A DNA stretch of 64,000 nucleotides from an uncultured Brevibacillus sp. (GTDB taxonomy: Bacteria; Bacillota; Bacilli; Brevibacillales; Brevibacillaceae): positions 186,001-250,000 of the forward strand of contig NZ_CANMZW010000001.1 of the NCBI RefSeq assembly GCF_947502445.1, given 5' to 3'. Below, piece after piece: positions 44,713 through 54,594 of this stretch. Numbering within the stretch: the stretch's first letter is position 1; every line of letters begins with the position of its first letter. The position numbers and the translations under genes were made by a program. The notes under the pieces were generated by a model. It was not told the DNA's origin, made no database searches, and was given only the letters and a program-made list of their open reading frames with translations.

Positions 44713-46407
44713 ATGAACTATACATTGGTCATTGCAGTTATAGAAGTAGTGGTTGGAATCATTATCGGCACCTACTTCTGGAACTTACTGCGAGCGCAGA
44801 GAAACAACAAGACCTCAACGGAAAAAGAATCGCGCAAGGACCTCGACACCATCCGAAAAATGAGAATGATTGCTTTGACAGAGCCGCTATCTGAAAAAAC
44901 AAGACCGAGTACATTGGAAGAAATCGTAGGACAAGAGGATGGGCTTCGTGCCTTGCGCGCAGCCTTGTGTGGACCAAACCCACAGCATGTCATCATCTAT
45001 GGCCCTCCAGGTGTGGGAAAAACCGCAGCAGCGAGGGTGGTACTGGAAGAAGCGAAAAAGAATCAGCTTTCTCCTTTTTCAGCAGATGCCAAGTTCATTG
45101 AAATTGACGCAACGATTGCACGTTTTGACGAGCGTGGAATTGCGGACCCGCTGATTGGATCTGTCCATGATCCGATTTACCAAGGGGCGGGGTCGCTCGG
45201 ACAAGCAGGAATTCCACAGCCCAAGCCAGGAGCGGTCACCAAAGCCCATGGGGGAATGCTCTTTCTCGATGAGATTGGTGAGCTGCACCCTGTTCAAATG
45301 AATAAGTTGCTCAAAGTGTTGGAAGATCGGAAAGTGATGCTGGAAAGCGCTTATTATAGTGAGGAAAATAACCAGATACCTTCGCATATTCACGATGTCT
45401 TCAAGTACGGCTTGCCAGCGGATTTCAGATTGGTGGGAGCTACGACCAGGCTGCCGGAAGAATTGCCGGCTGCACTCCGATCACGTTGTCTGGAAATCTT
45501 TTTCCGTCCGTTAAAAGCGGGCGAGATTGGAAGCATCGTTCGCACTGCGGTACCGAAAATGCAGATGACAATCGTCGATGACGCTGTTTCAGTCATCGAG
45601 CGTTATGCCACCAATGGGCGGGAAGCGATAAATACACTTCAAATTGCAGCGGGGATTGCCCTGACCGAACAGCGTAGGGAGATTCATGCCTCAGACGTGG
45701 AATGGGTCATGCACAGCAGTCAAAAATCACCGCGCCCCGAAAAGCATGTACACGATGCTCCACAAGTCGGGCTGGTTAACGGACTGGCGGTATATGGGCC
45801 AAATATGGGCAGCGTCATGGAGCTGGAGGTCACAGCGTCGCTTGCAGAGCTGCCAGGCCAAGGGCGTATCGCCATGACGGGGATGGCTGAGGAAGAAGAA
45901 ATGGGTAGCCGCAGCCGGACGATTCGCCGCAAGTCGATGGCCAAAGGCTCTATCGAAAATGTGATCACCGTTTTGCAGCGGATGGGAGTTCGTCCATGCG
46001 ATTACGATCTGCACATTAACTTTCCAGGGGGCATCCCGGTAGACGGTCCTTCTGCGGGTATTACGATTGCCACAGCAATTTACTCTGCGATAAAGGAAAA
46101 GCCGGTTGACAATCTGCTCGCGATGACGGGAGAAGTCAGTATTCACGGAAAGGTAAAACCGGTGGGTGGAGTCGTAGCAAAAGTAGAGGCAGCCAAACAA
46201 GCGGGAGCGACGCGTGTGTTAATCCCGGAGGAAAACTGGCAGAGCATTTTTAACGATATCCAGGGAATCGAGATCATTCCGGTTACGACTGTCTCGCAGG
46301 TCATTGAACTCGCGATACCAGAAGGGTCTCAGACTGAAACCGAAGAGCCAGGCTTCACGCTCCAGCTGCCTGCAGATGATTTGGCTTCCTCCCCTATGTC
46401 CCTGTAA
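44713..46407 (+). CDS. lonB: Lon-like protease LonB, forespore type
   Basis: A 564-residue membrane-anchored Lon protease. A single transmembrane helix lies at the N-terminus (LVIAVIEVVVGIIIGTYFW), then an AAA+ domain with Walker [11 protein letters not shown] and Walker B GGMLFLDEIGEL, then the Lon peptidase domain with the catalytic Ser in VDGPSAGIT and Lys in VAKVEAAKQAG. It lacks the large N-terminal substrate domain of LonA. The start at 44713 is set by GGGAGGG six bases upstream and gives the helix at the very N-terminus. In Bacillus it acts in the forespore and in late stages. A sigma-F-like promoter precedes it. Confidence 0.96.
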   Translation: MNYTLVIAVIEVVVGIIIGTYFWNLLRAQRNNKTSTEKESRKDLDTIRKMRMIALTEPLSEKTRPSTLEEIVGQEDGLRALRAALCGPNPQHVIIYGPPGVGKTAAARVVLEEAKKNQLSPFSADAKFIEIDATIARFDERGIADPLIGSVHDPIYQGAGSLGQAGIPQPKPGAVTKAHGGMLFLDEIGELHPVQMNKLLKVLEDRKVMLESAYYSEENNQIPSHIHDVFKYGLPADFRLVGATTRLPEELPAALRSRCLEIFFRPLKAGEIGSIVRTAVPKMQMTIVDDAVSVIERYATNGREAINTLQIAAGIALTEQRREIHASDVEWVMHSSQKSPRPEKHVHDAPQVGLVNGLAVYGPNMGSVMELEVTASLAELPGQGRIAMTGMAEEEEMGSRSRTIRRKSMAKGSIENVITVLQRMGVRPCDYDLHINFPGGIPVDGPSAGITIATAIYSAIKEKPVDNLLAMTGEVSIHGKVKPVGGVVAKVEAAKQAGATRVLIPEENWQSIFNDIQGIEIIPVTTVSQVIELAIPEGSQTETEEPGFTLQLPADDLASSPMSL

Positions 46408-46514
46408 CAGTCCAGAGCACCCGTGGATTAGACATCGGATTGTGTTTGCGCTACAATGGAAAAAAGCTTCTGCTTGCAAAGAGCCTTAAGGCCCGTCCGG
46501 CTATTGAAATGGGT

Positions 46515-46576
46515 CCCCAAAAAGTGCTTGGAATGGGCAGGAATGACTCATGAACCTTCACTTTTTGGGGTGTTTT
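46515..46576 (+). terminator. Long inverted repeat between lonB and lonA
   Basis: CCCCAAAAAGTG pairs perfectly with CACTTTTTGGGG across a 32-base loop, followed by TGTTTT. It can end the lonB message. A TACAAT -10-like box lies upstream at 46452, so it could also act as an attenuator in a lonA leader. Confidence 0.6.
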
Positions 46577-46596
46577 CAATTCTGCCGGCTGGACTT

Positions 46597-46625
46597 AAAA
46601 ACGGCTTCAAAAGCCGTTTTTGTCT
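46597..46625. terminator. Second hairpin before lonA
   Basis: AAAAACGGCTT and AAGCCGTTTTT form a perfect 11-base stem with a 3-base loop. With A-rich left and T-rich right arms it works as an intrinsic terminator in either direction; it ends 54 bases before lonA. Confidence 0.75.
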
Positions 46626-46678
46626 GTTAACAAGGCTCTTGGTAAGAGGGATAGATCAACAAGGAGAGGTGCATCCGC

Positions 46679-49018
46679 TTGGGCGAACGTTCCGGTAAAA
46701 GAGAACTACCCCTTCTCCCGTTGCGAGGATTGCTTGTGTATCCGACCATGGTACTCCATTTGGACGTTGGACGGGAAAAGTCCATCCGCGCATTGGAGCA
46801 GGCAATGGTAGACGATAACAAGATCTTACTTGCTACGCAGGAAGAGGTCCACATAGAAGAACCTGATGCTGAGCAAATCTACAGCATCGGTACCGTTGCT
46901 CGTGTCAAACAAATGCTGAAGCTGCCAAACGGTACGATTCGTGTATTGGTTGAGGGCTTGCAACGGGCGAAGATCGATGAGTATCTGCAACAAGATGATT
47001 ACTTCGTCGTATCCATTACATATCTGCAAGAGGAAAAGGCCGAGGAAAACGAAGTAGAAGCGTTGATGCGGTCGCTCTTAAACCACTTCGAGCAATACAT
47101 CAAGCTGTCGAAAAAGGTTTCCCCAGAGACACTGACCTCTGTGACTGACATCGAGGAACCAGGACGTTTGGCAGATGTCATTGCCTCCCACCTTCCACTA
47201 AAAATGAAGGACAAACAGGAGATTTTGGAGACAACCAACATCCAGGAGCGTCTTGAAATCCTCCTAACCATTTTGAACAACGAGCGCGAAGTGTTGGAGC
47301 TGGAGCGCAAGATCGGCAACCGTGTTAAAAAGCAGATGGAACGGACGCAAAAAGAATATTACTTGCGTGAACAAATGAAAGCGATCCAAAAAGAGCTGGG
47401 TGACAAAGACGGTCGCCAGGGCGAGGTCGATGAGCTTAGATCACAGCTGGAGAACTCCGATGCTCCCGAGCGCATCAAGACCAAGATCGAGAAAGAGCTG
47501 GAGCGCCTGGAAAAAATGCCGGCGACCTCTGCGGAAGGCTCGGTCATTCGTACCTATATCGACACCTTGCTCGCCCTACCTTGGACACGTACAACGGTAG
47601 ATAACCTCGATATTCACAATGCGAAAAAGGTTCTCGATGAGGATCACTACGGTTTGGAAAAACCAAAAGAGCGTGTGCTCGAGTATTTGGCTGTGCAAAA
47701 GCTTGTAAATGCCATGCGTGGTCCAATTCTTTGTCTGGTGGGCCCGCCAGGTGTGGGTAAGACATCTCTCGCCCGCTCTGTTGCACGGGCGCTGGAGCGC
47801 GAATTTGTACGCATTTCCCTTGGCGGGGTGCGGGACGAAGCAGAAATTCGCGGTCATCGCCGTACGTATGTAGGTGCATTGCCAGGGCGTATTATCCAAG
47901 GCATGAAGCAGGCAGGAACGATTAACCCTGTTTTCTTGCTCGACGAAATTGACAAGCTGGCTTCGGACTTCCGCGGTGACCCGGCGTCTGCTTTGCTGGA
48001 AGTGCTCGATCCGAATCAGAACGACAAGTTCAGCGATCACTATATAGAAGAAACCTACGACCTGACGAACGTGATGTTCATCACGACAGCAAACAGCCTG
48101 GATACGATTCCACGCCCGCTATTGGACCGGATGGAGGTCATCTCGATCTCTGGCTACACCGAGCTGGAAAAGCTGAATATTTTGCGCGGATATCTTTTGC
48201 CTAAGCAAATGGAGGATCATGGACTGGGTAAAGATAAGCTGCAAATGAACGAGGATGCCATGCTCAAGCTGGTGCGTCTTTACACACGCGAAGCAGGGGT
48301 GCGCAATCTCAACCGCGAAGCAGCCAACGTATGCCGCAAAGCAGCGAAGCTGATCGTGGGTGGTGAGAAAAAACGGGTAGTAGTTACGGCTAACACATTG
48401 GAAGCATTGCTCGGCAAGCCTCGCTTCCGCTACGGATTGGCTGAGAAAAGCGACCAGATCGGCTCTGTTACTGGTCTTGCATGGACTCAGGCTGGTGGCG
48501 ATACGCTGAATGTCGAAGTCAGCATTTTGCCAGGGAAAGGCAAGCTGACCTTGACTGGTAAGCTGGGTGACGTCATGAAGGAATCTGCCCAGGCTGCCTT
48601 TAGCTATATTCGTTCACGTGCGGATCAATGGGGAATTGACCCATCCTTCCATGAGAAAAATGATATTCACATTCACTTCCCAGAAGGCGCGATTCCAAAA
48701 GACGGTCCATCTGCTGGTATCACTATGGCTACCGCTCTCGTATCTGCGCTCACCCAAATTCCAGTCAAAAAGGAAGTGGGGATGACAGGCGAGATCACCC
48801 TGCGTGGTCGCGTGCTGCCGATCGGAGGACTGAAGGAAAAATGCATGTCCGCTCATCGCGCCGGCCTCACGACCATCATCTTGCCGAAAGACAACGAGAA
48901 GGACATTGAGGATATTCCGGAGAGCGTCCGCAATGAATTGACGTTTCATCCAGTAGAGCATTTGGACGAAGTGCTGCGTATTGCATTAACGAAACAGCCA
49001 GCAGGTGACAAATCATGA
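46679..49018 (+). CDS. lonA: ATP-dependent protease Lon
   Basis: A 779-residue cytosolic AAA+ serine protease that removes misfolded and regulatory proteins. The N-terminal LON domain starts [18 protein letters not shown]; a coiled coil covers about 190-260 ([19 protein letters not shown]). Walker A is [11 protein letters not shown] at about 355, Walker [11 protein letters not shown]. The peptidase domain has the catalytic Ser in [11 protein letters not shown] and Lys in [14 protein letters not shown]. The start is TTG at 46679, nine bases after AAGGAGAGG. It overlaps engB by 4 bases, so the two form an operon, as in Bacillus. Confidence 0.98.
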   Translation: MGERSGKRELPLLPLRGLLVYPTMVLHLDVGREKSIRALEQAMVDDNKILLATQEEVHIEEPDAEQIYSIGTVARVKQMLKLPNGTIRVLVEGLQRAKIDEYLQQDDYFVVSITYLQEEKAEENEVEALMRSLLNHFEQYIKLSKKVSPETLTSVTDIEEPGRLADVIASHLPLKMKDKQEILETTNIQERLEILLTILNNEREVLELERKIGNRVKKQMERTQKEYYLREQMKAIQKELGDKDGRQGEVDELRSQLENSDAPERIKTKIEKELERLEKMPATSAEGSVIRTYIDTLLALPWTRTTVDNLDIHNAKKVLDEDHYGLEKPKERVLEYLAVQKLVNAMRGPILCLVGPPGVGKTSLARSVARALEREFVRISLGGVRDEAEIRGHRRTYVGALPGRIIQGMKQAGTINPVFLLDEIDKLASDFRGDPASALLEVLDPNQNDKFSDHYIEETYDLTNVMFITTANSLDTIPRPLLDRMEVISISGYTELEKLNILRGYLLPKQMEDHGLGKDKLQMNEDAMLKLVRLYTREAGVRNLNREAANVCRKAAKLIVGGEKKRVVVTANTLEALLGKPRFRYGLAEKSDQIGSVTGLAWTQAGGDTLNVEVSILPGKGKLTLTGKLGDVMKESAQAAFSYIRSRADQWGIDPSFHEKNDIHIHFPEGAIPKDGPSAGITMATALVSALTQIPVKKEVGMTGEITLRGRVLPIGGLKEKCMSAHRAGLTTIILPKDNEKDIEDIPESVRNELTFHPVEHLDEVLRIALTKQPAGDKS

Positions 49019-49674
49019 AAGTAACCTCTTCAGAGTTTGTCATCAGTGCTGTAGGACCTAAACAATACCCAGAGGACGGCCTGCATGAGATCGCGTTGGT
49101 AGGCCGTTCCAACGTCGGTAAATCATCCTTGCTGAACAAAATGATGAATCGCAAGGGCTTGGCTCGGATCAGCTCGCGGCCTGGAAAGACACAGACCCTG
49201 AACTATTTCCGCGTAAACCAGATGCTCTATTTTGTAGACTTTCCCGGTTACGGCTATGCCAAGGTTGCGAAAACGATCAAAGAGCAATGGGGCAAAATGA
49301 TCGAGGGCTATTTGAAAAATCGTGAGGAATTGCGATTTGTCATCCAGCTCGTGGATATTCGCCACGCTCCAAGCAAGGACGATATTGCCATGTATGATTG
49401 GTGCAAGCAGATCGGTATTCCGACTGTCGTTGTTGCTACCAAAGGAGATAAGATTGCGCGCGGCCGCTGGCTGCAGCATACCAAAGTCATCCGTCAAAGC
49501 CTGAGGCTTCGCGGTGATGATACGATCATCATCTTCTCCTCGGAGACAGGACAAGGCAAGGATGAGCTGTGGGGAGAAATCATGCGACGCTTGCGTGCTG
49601 GAGACGAAGCCAGGAAAGAAGCAGCTGCACCTTCAACTGAGCAGTCTGGCGTCAAAACTACGGAACCATCCTAG
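49015..49674 (+). CDS. engB: Ribosome biogenesis GTPase EngB/YsxC
   Basis: A 219-residue TRAFAC-class GTPase needed for late assembly of the 50S subunit. The G motifs are G1 [10 protein letters not shown]2 in [12 protein letters not shown]3 DFPGYGYAK and G4 TKGDK, with the G5 region [13 protein letters not shown]. The last 25 residues (after [10 protein letters not shown]) are an Ala/Thr/Ser-rich tail beyond the usual end near 195-200. The ATG overlaps the lonA stop as ATGA. It is expected to be essential. Confidence 0.97.
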   Translation: MKVTSSEFVISAVGPKQYPEDGLHEIALVGRSNVGKSSLLNKMMNRKGLARISSRPGKTQTLNYFRVNQMLYFVDFPGYGYAKVAKTIKEQWGKMIEGYLKNREELRFVIQLVDIRHAPSKDDIAMYDWCKQIGIPTVVVATKGDKIARGRWLQHTKVIRQSLRLRGDDTIIIFSSETGQGKDELWGEIMRRLRAGDEARKEAAAPSTEQSGVKTTEPS

Positions 49675-49717
49675 CAGTCTGACCCCAAACCGGAGGGGAG
49701 AAGGGGAGGCAGCTTTC

Positions 49718-51070
49718 GTGAGCGAGCTGGCGGGCTTTGCCGTTCGCGGTGTGATTGAAGGCTTCTACGGAACGCCCTGGACGCATGCGGAGCGGCTAGA
49801 CATGATCGACTTTTTGCAACGATATGGTTACAATGCGTATTTTTACTCTCCAAAGGATGATTTGTACCTGCGAGAAAGGTGGATGAAGCCACACCCGGAG
49901 TCAGCACTCGTACAAATCGAAGAGCTGATCACACGGGCAAACAAAGGCAGCATGCATTTTGTATATTGCCTGAGTCCCGGCCTCAGCATGGAGTACAGCA
50001 GTGCAGAGCATTTGGAGCAGTTGATAAAGAAATACGCGGAAATGTATCAGCGTGGCGTACGGCAATTTGGCTTGTTCTTTGATGACATCCCGATGCACCT
50101 TTTACACGATGCTGATATTGACCGCTTTGATCATCTCGCTGATGCTCATGTGCAGGTTACCATGCGTGTATGGGAGCGAATGTGCAGCTGGCCTGAGCAG
50201 GTCAAGCTGATCGTTTGTCCGACACAGTACAACGGCATCGGCAAGGAGCCTTATGTGATGTATCTGGGGCGCCATTTGCCCCAAGAGGTTGACCTTTTTT
50301 GGACAGGGCGCTTTGTTTGCTCGCCTTATTTGACTGATGGGGACGCGATTCGCTTTCAGGAGTTTACGGGCCATAAGCCACTTTACTGGGATAACTATCC
50401 TGTAAACGATTTGGCTATGGCGAATGAACTGCATATTGGACCACTGAGGCATCGCGATCCGGACTTGTGGAATCATTCGGCAGGCTATGTGGCGAATGCG
50501 ATGTCCAGACCTGAGTGCTCGAAGATTCCTTTGATTACGACGGCAGCGTATTTGCGTGATCCGCTAGGATATGATCCAGAAGCTGCGTGGGAGCTTGCGG
50601 TGAAGGACATCGTAGGCAAAGAGGATGCTGAAGCGTTTTTATCGTTTGCCGATAATGTCCAGGGCTCGTTTCTGTGTGAGATGGAGTCGCCACGCCTGCT
50701 TGAAGCGTTTCTGACATTCCGTTTTCAATTCCTTCAGGGAGATCGTCAAAAGGCGGTCCAGGAGCTTACACGTTTGTTCCATGAGATGGAGCAAAATGCG
50801 CACCAGCTATTGGGTGGCATGACGAATCAAAAGCTGGCACAGGAAGCGCGGTCGTGGATTGAGAAGTATCGGCACTGGGCAAAGGTAGGCCAATCGGCCG
50901 TGGCTCTGATTGAGAACGGAACAAGTGGTCGAATTCCGCAGGCGGCCTTTCATTTGCTCAAATTAAAGCAGTGGCTCAAGCGGACGGAGCGTCTGCCAGA
51001 AAAAGTGTGCGGTCAGGTCATGAAGCTGTTTGTGGATGCCGTCATGCAGGAAGTTAAGAAGCCGACGTAA
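49718..51070 (+). CDS. GH84-type beta-N-acetylglucosaminidase (cytoplasmic)
   Basis: A 450-residue protein with the GH84 catalytic domain: RGVIEGFYGTPWTHAERLD at the start, YGYNAYFYSPKDDLYLR, GVRQFGLFFDDIPM with the catalytic Asp-Asp pair at about residue 117, CPTQYNGIGKEPY, FWTGRFVCSPYLT, LYWDNYPVND and the late NAMSRPECSKIPL block. Family members remove beta-linked GlcNAc from proteins or glycans by substrate-assisted catalysis. No signal peptide or carbohydrate-binding module is present, unlike the large secreted bacterial enzymes, so a cytoplasmic substrate or recycled cell-wall sugar is likely. The start is GTG, eight bases after GGGGAGG, 43 bases downstream of engB. Confidence 0.9.
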   Translation: MSELAGFAVRGVIEGFYGTPWTHAERLDMIDFLQRYGYNAYFYSPKDDLYLRERWMKPHPESALVQIEELITRANKGSMHFVYCLSPGLSMEYSSAEHLEQLIKKYAEMYQRGVRQFGLFFDDIPMHLLHDADIDRFDHLADAHVQVTMRVWERMCSWPEQVKLIVCPTQYNGIGKEPYVMYLGRHLPQEVDLFWTGRFVCSPYLTDGDAIRFQEFTGHKPLYWDNYPVNDLAMANELHIGPLRHRDPDLWNHSAGYVANAMSRPECSKIPLITTAAYLRDPLGYDPEAAWELAVKDIVGKEDAEAFLSFADNVQGSFLCEMESPRLLEAFLTFRFQFLQGDRQKAVQELTRLFHEMEQNAHQLLGGMTNQKLAQEARSWIEKYRHWAKVGQSAVALIENGTSGRIPQAAFHLLKLKQWLKRTERLPEKVCGQVMKLFVDAVMQEVKKPT

Positions 51071-51082
51071 AAAATGGGTTTG

Positions 51083-51124
51083 AAAAAGGTTCCTAACCCC
51101 GTTCTGGGAGTAGGAACCTTTTTT
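51083..51124. terminator. Bidirectional terminator
   Basis: AAAAAGGTTCCTA and TAGGAACCTTTTT are perfect complements with a 15-base loop. It separates the GH84 gene (+) from the EamA gene (-), whose stop codon lies at its right edge. Confidence 0.9.
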
Positions 51125-52083
51125 CACGCGGATTTGCTGCCGCCGTCTGCCCTTCGTTTGCGGGCGGTTTCGAGCCATTCCTTAATAGGTAACTCTGCCA
51201 AAATCATTCCCGTAAAAATCATCAGGCAGCCCGTTAGCTGTCTGCCGTTTAATACCTCATGAATGAATACGTATGAAGTCAGTGCAGCAAACACAGGCTC
51301 TAAAGCGAAAATAAGAGCGACGCGGGTAGAACTGGTTTGCTTTTGCAGAGCAGTTTGAGCGAGGAACGCGAGCGCTGTTGCAAAAATAGACGTCACGACC
51401 AGTCCCGTGGCAACCTCCGGCAGGAAGATGATGGCGGGGTCAAAAGCACGGCTCCAATCTTCAAAGAAAAAGGAGTAAATCCAGCTCATCACTGCTACTG
51501 TACCAAGCTGTACAATGGCGAGTGGCAGGGCAGAAAAGCTTGGGGCGTATTTTCCCGTAAACACAATTTGCATCGCAAAACAGATCGCACATCCAAAAAC
51601 GAGAATGTCACCCAGATTAAATGAAAACTCCTGGTTTTGTGTCAGCAGGTACAGTCCGGCAGCAGCCAGAATGACGCCGATGACAGCTACTGGCTTGACA
51701 CGCTCGCGCATCAGCATAAAGGAGAATAACGGAACCAGAACAACAGACAGACCGGTGATGAAGCCTGCTTTCGATGGTGTTGTGTACAGCAGTCCGACTG
51801 TTTGCAGCGCATATCCGAGACAGAGCCAAAAACCGAGTATGATCCCAGCTTTGAGCAGAGGACGGCGCCACTCCTTGAGCTGTTGAGGGGATTTGATCGC
51901 TAGGATAAGTAATAGAAACAAGGCCGCAACGGTGAAGCGTACTGCATTAAACGTATTGGGTGGCAACGAAGCGATTGCTTGCTGAACAATGAGAAACGTC
52001 GTCCCCCAAATAAAAGCGATTAGAAGCAGAGTGATATCTGCCATCCATGGTTTTCTCAATTCTTTCCGCTCTCCTCCCGACAT
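51124..52083 (-). CDS. EamA/DMT family transporter
   Basis: A 319-residue membrane protein with about ten helices arranged as two EamA repeats. The first repeat opens LLLIAFIWGTTFLIVQQAI and contains LQTVGLLYTTPSKAGFITGL, the second has FALEPVFAALTSYVFIHEVL. Such proteins export amino acids, metabolites or nucleotide sugars; the substrate cannot be predicted. The ATG at 52083 has no SD, whereas GGGAGGAG sits 11 bases before a TTG at 52059 that gives MRKPWMADI, so the shorter form is a serious alternative. It is divergent from hemA. Confidence 0.9.
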   Translation of the reverse strand: MSGGERKELRKPWMADITLLLIAFIWGTTFLIVQQAIASLPPNTFNAVRFTVAALFLLLILAIKSPQQLKEWRRPLLKAGIILGFWLCLGYALQTVGLLYTTPSKAGFITGLSVVLVPLFSFMLMRERVKPVAVIGVILAAAGLYLLTQNQEFSFNLGDILVFGCAICFAMQIVFTGKYAPSFSALPLAIVQLGTVAVMSWIYSFFFEDWSRAFDPAIIFLPEVATGLVVTSIFATALAFLAQTALQKQTSSTRVALIFALEPVFAALTSYVFIHEVLNGRQLTGCLMIFTGMILAELPIKEWLETARKRRADGGSKSA

Positions 52084-52206
52084 TTTCTGAATCTTTTACA
52101 TAGTTTCTTTGTCTAGTCTGCATGATACGGTATTCGCTGGGGGATGGCAAGATGATTTACAATGCCATCGACCTTACTGATTCGACAGGAAATATCGTGC
52201 CTGTTT

Positions 52207-52278
52207 TTGACAAATTACACTTGCGTTAATAAACTTTTCACAATTACTCGTGGCTGATTCTGGACATAATGTTATAAT
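52207..52278 (+). promoter_or_regulatory. Sigma-A promoter region of hemA
   Basis: Two candidates. TTGACA (52207-52212), 17 bases, TAAACT; and further down an extended -10, TGTTATAAT (52270-52278), without a clear -35. The second lies 54 bases before the hemA ATG. The 248-base gap from EamA holds nothing else that I can see. Confidence 0.6.
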
Positions 52279-52331
52279 GATAGTGCATTTTACATATTGC
52301 GATAGCAGGAAAGACAATCTGGGAGGACATT

Positions 52332-53693
52332 ATGGATATTCTATTGTTGGGCCTTAACTACAGAACGGCGCCTGTCGAAATTCGCGAAAAGTTTACATTC
52401 AGCGATGATGGGACCTCCCGCGCTCTTCATCTTCTCTCCCAGACGAAGAGCATTGCGGAATGTATTATTCTTGGAACGTGCAACCGCACAGAAATCTATG
52501 TCGTTTGCGATCAGGCAAATATCGGTCGCGACTATACTCGCCGCTTTTTGGCGGAGTGGTTTGGCGTGGAAAAAGAGCAATTTAAGGAACATCTCTATAT
52601 AAAAGAAAATGAAAAGGCGATTGACCACTTGTTCCGTGTTTCGTCTGGCTTGGATTCAATGGTTATGGGAGAGACGCAGATTTTGGGACAAGTGCGGGAT
52701 GCGTTTCTGCTGGCACAAGAGCAAAAGACGACGGGAACCGTGTTTAATACGTTGTTCAAGCAAGCGATTACGTTTGCCAAGCGTGCTCATACCGAAACGG
52801 CAATCGGACAAAATGCTGTTTCTGTCAGCTATGCGGCAGTTGAGCTGGGGAAAAAGATTTTTGGCTCTTTCGCAGGCAAGTCTGTATTGATCGTGGGCGC
52901 GGGCAAAATGAGCGAGCTGACAGCGAAGCATCTGCATGCAAATGGCTCGGAGCATGTGGTGGTAGCAAACCGCACTTTGGAGCGGGCACAGCTGCTGGCT
53001 GAAAAGTTCAAAGGAGACTCCTGTACGATGGAGCAGCTGCCTGAGGCGCTGCTCGTGGCAGACATCGTTATCAGCTCGACTGGGGCAAACGGCTATGTCC
53101 TGGGCAAAAAAGAGCTGGCTCCGATCATGAAGCAGCGGAAGCATCGCCCGTTGTTCATGGTAGATATTGCTGTGCCACGTGACTTGAATCCTGACCTGCA
53201 CGATCTCGACAACGTCTTTTTGTACGACATTGATGATCTGGAAGGGATCGTTGCCAGCAACGTTGCAGAGCGTTCGCGTGAAGCAGAGAGACTGGATGTC
53301 ATGATTGCAGAAGAGATCGTAGCTTTCACGACCTGGTACCAAACATTGGGAGTAGCGCCGTTGATCGCTGCCTTGCGTGAAAAAGCGTTGACCATTCAAG
53401 GGGAAGCCATGCGGAAGATCGAAAACAAGCTGCCGAATCTGTCCGAAAGAGAAATTCATATTATCCGGAAGACAACCAAAGGAATTGTGAATCAACTGAT
53501 GCATGATCCTGTCGTTCGTCTGAAGGAAATGGCGGCAACCAAGCATGGGGAAGAGGTACTCGACATTTTCTCCAAAATGTTTGCGCTGGAAGAAATTCTG
53601 GAACGTACAGAGCAAGAAGCGATCTGGGCAGACGACAAAAAAACACAGCTGTCCACTCGTGAGCAAACACTGGTATCAAGAATCAGAGAGTAA
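52332..53693 (+). CDS. hemA: Glutamyl-tRNA reductase
   Basis: A 453-residue enzyme reducing glutamyl-tRNA(Glu) to glutamate 1-semialdehyde with NADPH, the first committed and usually rate-limiting step of haem synthesis by the C5 path. The catalytic Cys50 is in GTCNRTEIY. FRVSSGLDSMVMGETQILG is the family signature, VLIVGAGKMSELTAKHL is the NADPH site and PLFMVDIAVPRDLNP follows. The C-terminal dimerisation helix is long and charged. SD GGGAGG is 6 bases before the ATG. It leads the hemA-X-C-D-B-L operon. Confidence 0.98.
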   Translation: MDILLLGLNYRTAPVEIREKFTFSDDGTSRALHLLSQTKSIAECIILGTCNRTEIYVVCDQANIGRDYTRRFLAEWFGVEKEQFKEHLYIKENEKAIDHLFRVSSGLDSMVMGETQILGQVRDAFLLAQEQKTTGTVFNTLFKQAITFAKRAHTETAIGQNAVSVSYAAVELGKKIFGSFAGKSVLIVGAGKMSELTAKHLHANGSEHVVVANRTLERAQLLAEKFKGDSCTMEQLPEALLVADIVISSTGANGYVLGKKELAPIMKQRKHRPLFMVDIAVPRDLNPDLHDLDNVFLYDIDDLEGIVASNVAERSREAERLDVMIAEEIVAFTTWYQTLGVAPLIAALREKALTIQGEAMRKIENKLPNLSEREIHIIRKTTKGIVNQLMHDPVVRLKEMAATKHGEEVLDIFSKMFALEEILERTEQEAIWADDKKTQLSTREQTLVSRIRE

Positions 53694-53754
53694 GCCATTC
53701 ATATCATTCATATTTGCGACGAATAGATATCGATAGAGAAAGAGGGGAGAATGC

Positions 53755-54573
53755 ATGGCCGAGGTGAGATGGATCTACGACCTGACGATCTTTCTCTACG
53801 CTGCAAGTGTTCTCTTCTATTTTAACGACTTCTTGCAGAGCAACCAGAAAGTCAATCGTCTGGCTTTCGGGTTGCTTGTTGTCGTTTGGGCCTTGCAAAC
53901 CACTTTTTTCGTCTCACAAACTGTCATGAAAGCCTATTTTCCTGTCATTACGCTTTTTGAGACGCTCTTTTTTTATTCCTGGGTGCTAGTGAGCCTTTCG
54001 CTCGCTATTCACTATTTTTTTCGAATTGATTTGCTGGTATTTTTTACAAATATTATCGGGTTTGTCGTCCTGGTTATGTCCATGTTTATGCCAGTGACAC
54101 CGATTGTAGCCGTATCCAGTGTATTGACCTCTGAACTCCTTTTGACGCACGTGACACTCGCGATGTTCAGCTACGGGGCGTTTTCGCTCTCGATGATTTT
54201 TTCGTCGATGTATCTGCTGCAGCATAAGATGCTGAAGGAACGTCGCTGGTCGCCGCTTTTGCGCAGATTACCGAGTCTCGATCAGCTAGAAGGCTACGCG
54301 TATCGCATGAACATGCTGGGAGTGCCGATGCTGCTGCTCTCCATCGTTTTGGGGATTATTTGGGGAAAAATGGTGTTACCCGAAAAATTCCTGCTCGATA
54401 CAAAAGTCGTTCTTTCGGTCACAGTGCTCGCCAGCTACTCCTTGTGGCTGTATCAAAGGTACCGGGATACGATGCAAAGGCGCAGGCTGGCACAATGGAA
54501 CCTATTGGCGTTTTTACTTCTGCTCATTAACTTTTTGGGCGCGAATACTTATACATTTCACAGCTGGTGGTAA
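53755..54573 (+). CDS. hemX: HemX/CcsA-like integral membrane protein
   Basis: A 272-residue membrane protein with about eight helices, of the cytochrome-c-assembly (CcsA/CcmC) superfamily. Helices include FLYAASVLFYFNDFL, FGLLVVVWALQTTFFVSQT, FFTNIIGFVVLVMSMFM and MLGVPMLLLSIVLGIIWG; conserved histidines lie at the helix ends (HYFFR, LLTHVTLAMFSYGAF). In Bacillus HemX lowers HemA levels by an unclear mechanism. The tryptophan-rich WWD haem-handling motif of true CcsA proteins is not seen. It lies between hemA and hemC, 61 bases after hemA, with SD AGAGGGGAG. Confidence 0.93.
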   Translation: MAEVRWIYDLTIFLYAASVLFYFNDFLQSNQKVNRLAFGLLVVVWALQTTFFVSQTVMKAYFPVITLFETLFFYSWVLVSLSLAIHYFFRIDLLVFFTNIIGFVVLVMSMFMPVTPIVAVSSVLTSELLLTHVTLAMFSYGAFSLSMIFSSMYLLQHKMLKERRWSPLLRRLPSLDQLEGYAYRMNMLGVPMLLLSIVLGIIWGKMVLPEKFLLDTKVVLSVTVLASYSLWLYQRYRDTMQRRRLAQWNLLAFLLLLINFLGANTYTFHSWW

Positions 54574-54594
54574 CCGCTGTTTGAGGAGGCTGTC

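Noticed and set aside
52656..53666. 336-codon open frame on the minus strand
   Set aside because: Antisense shadow of hemA, with no recognisable motif.
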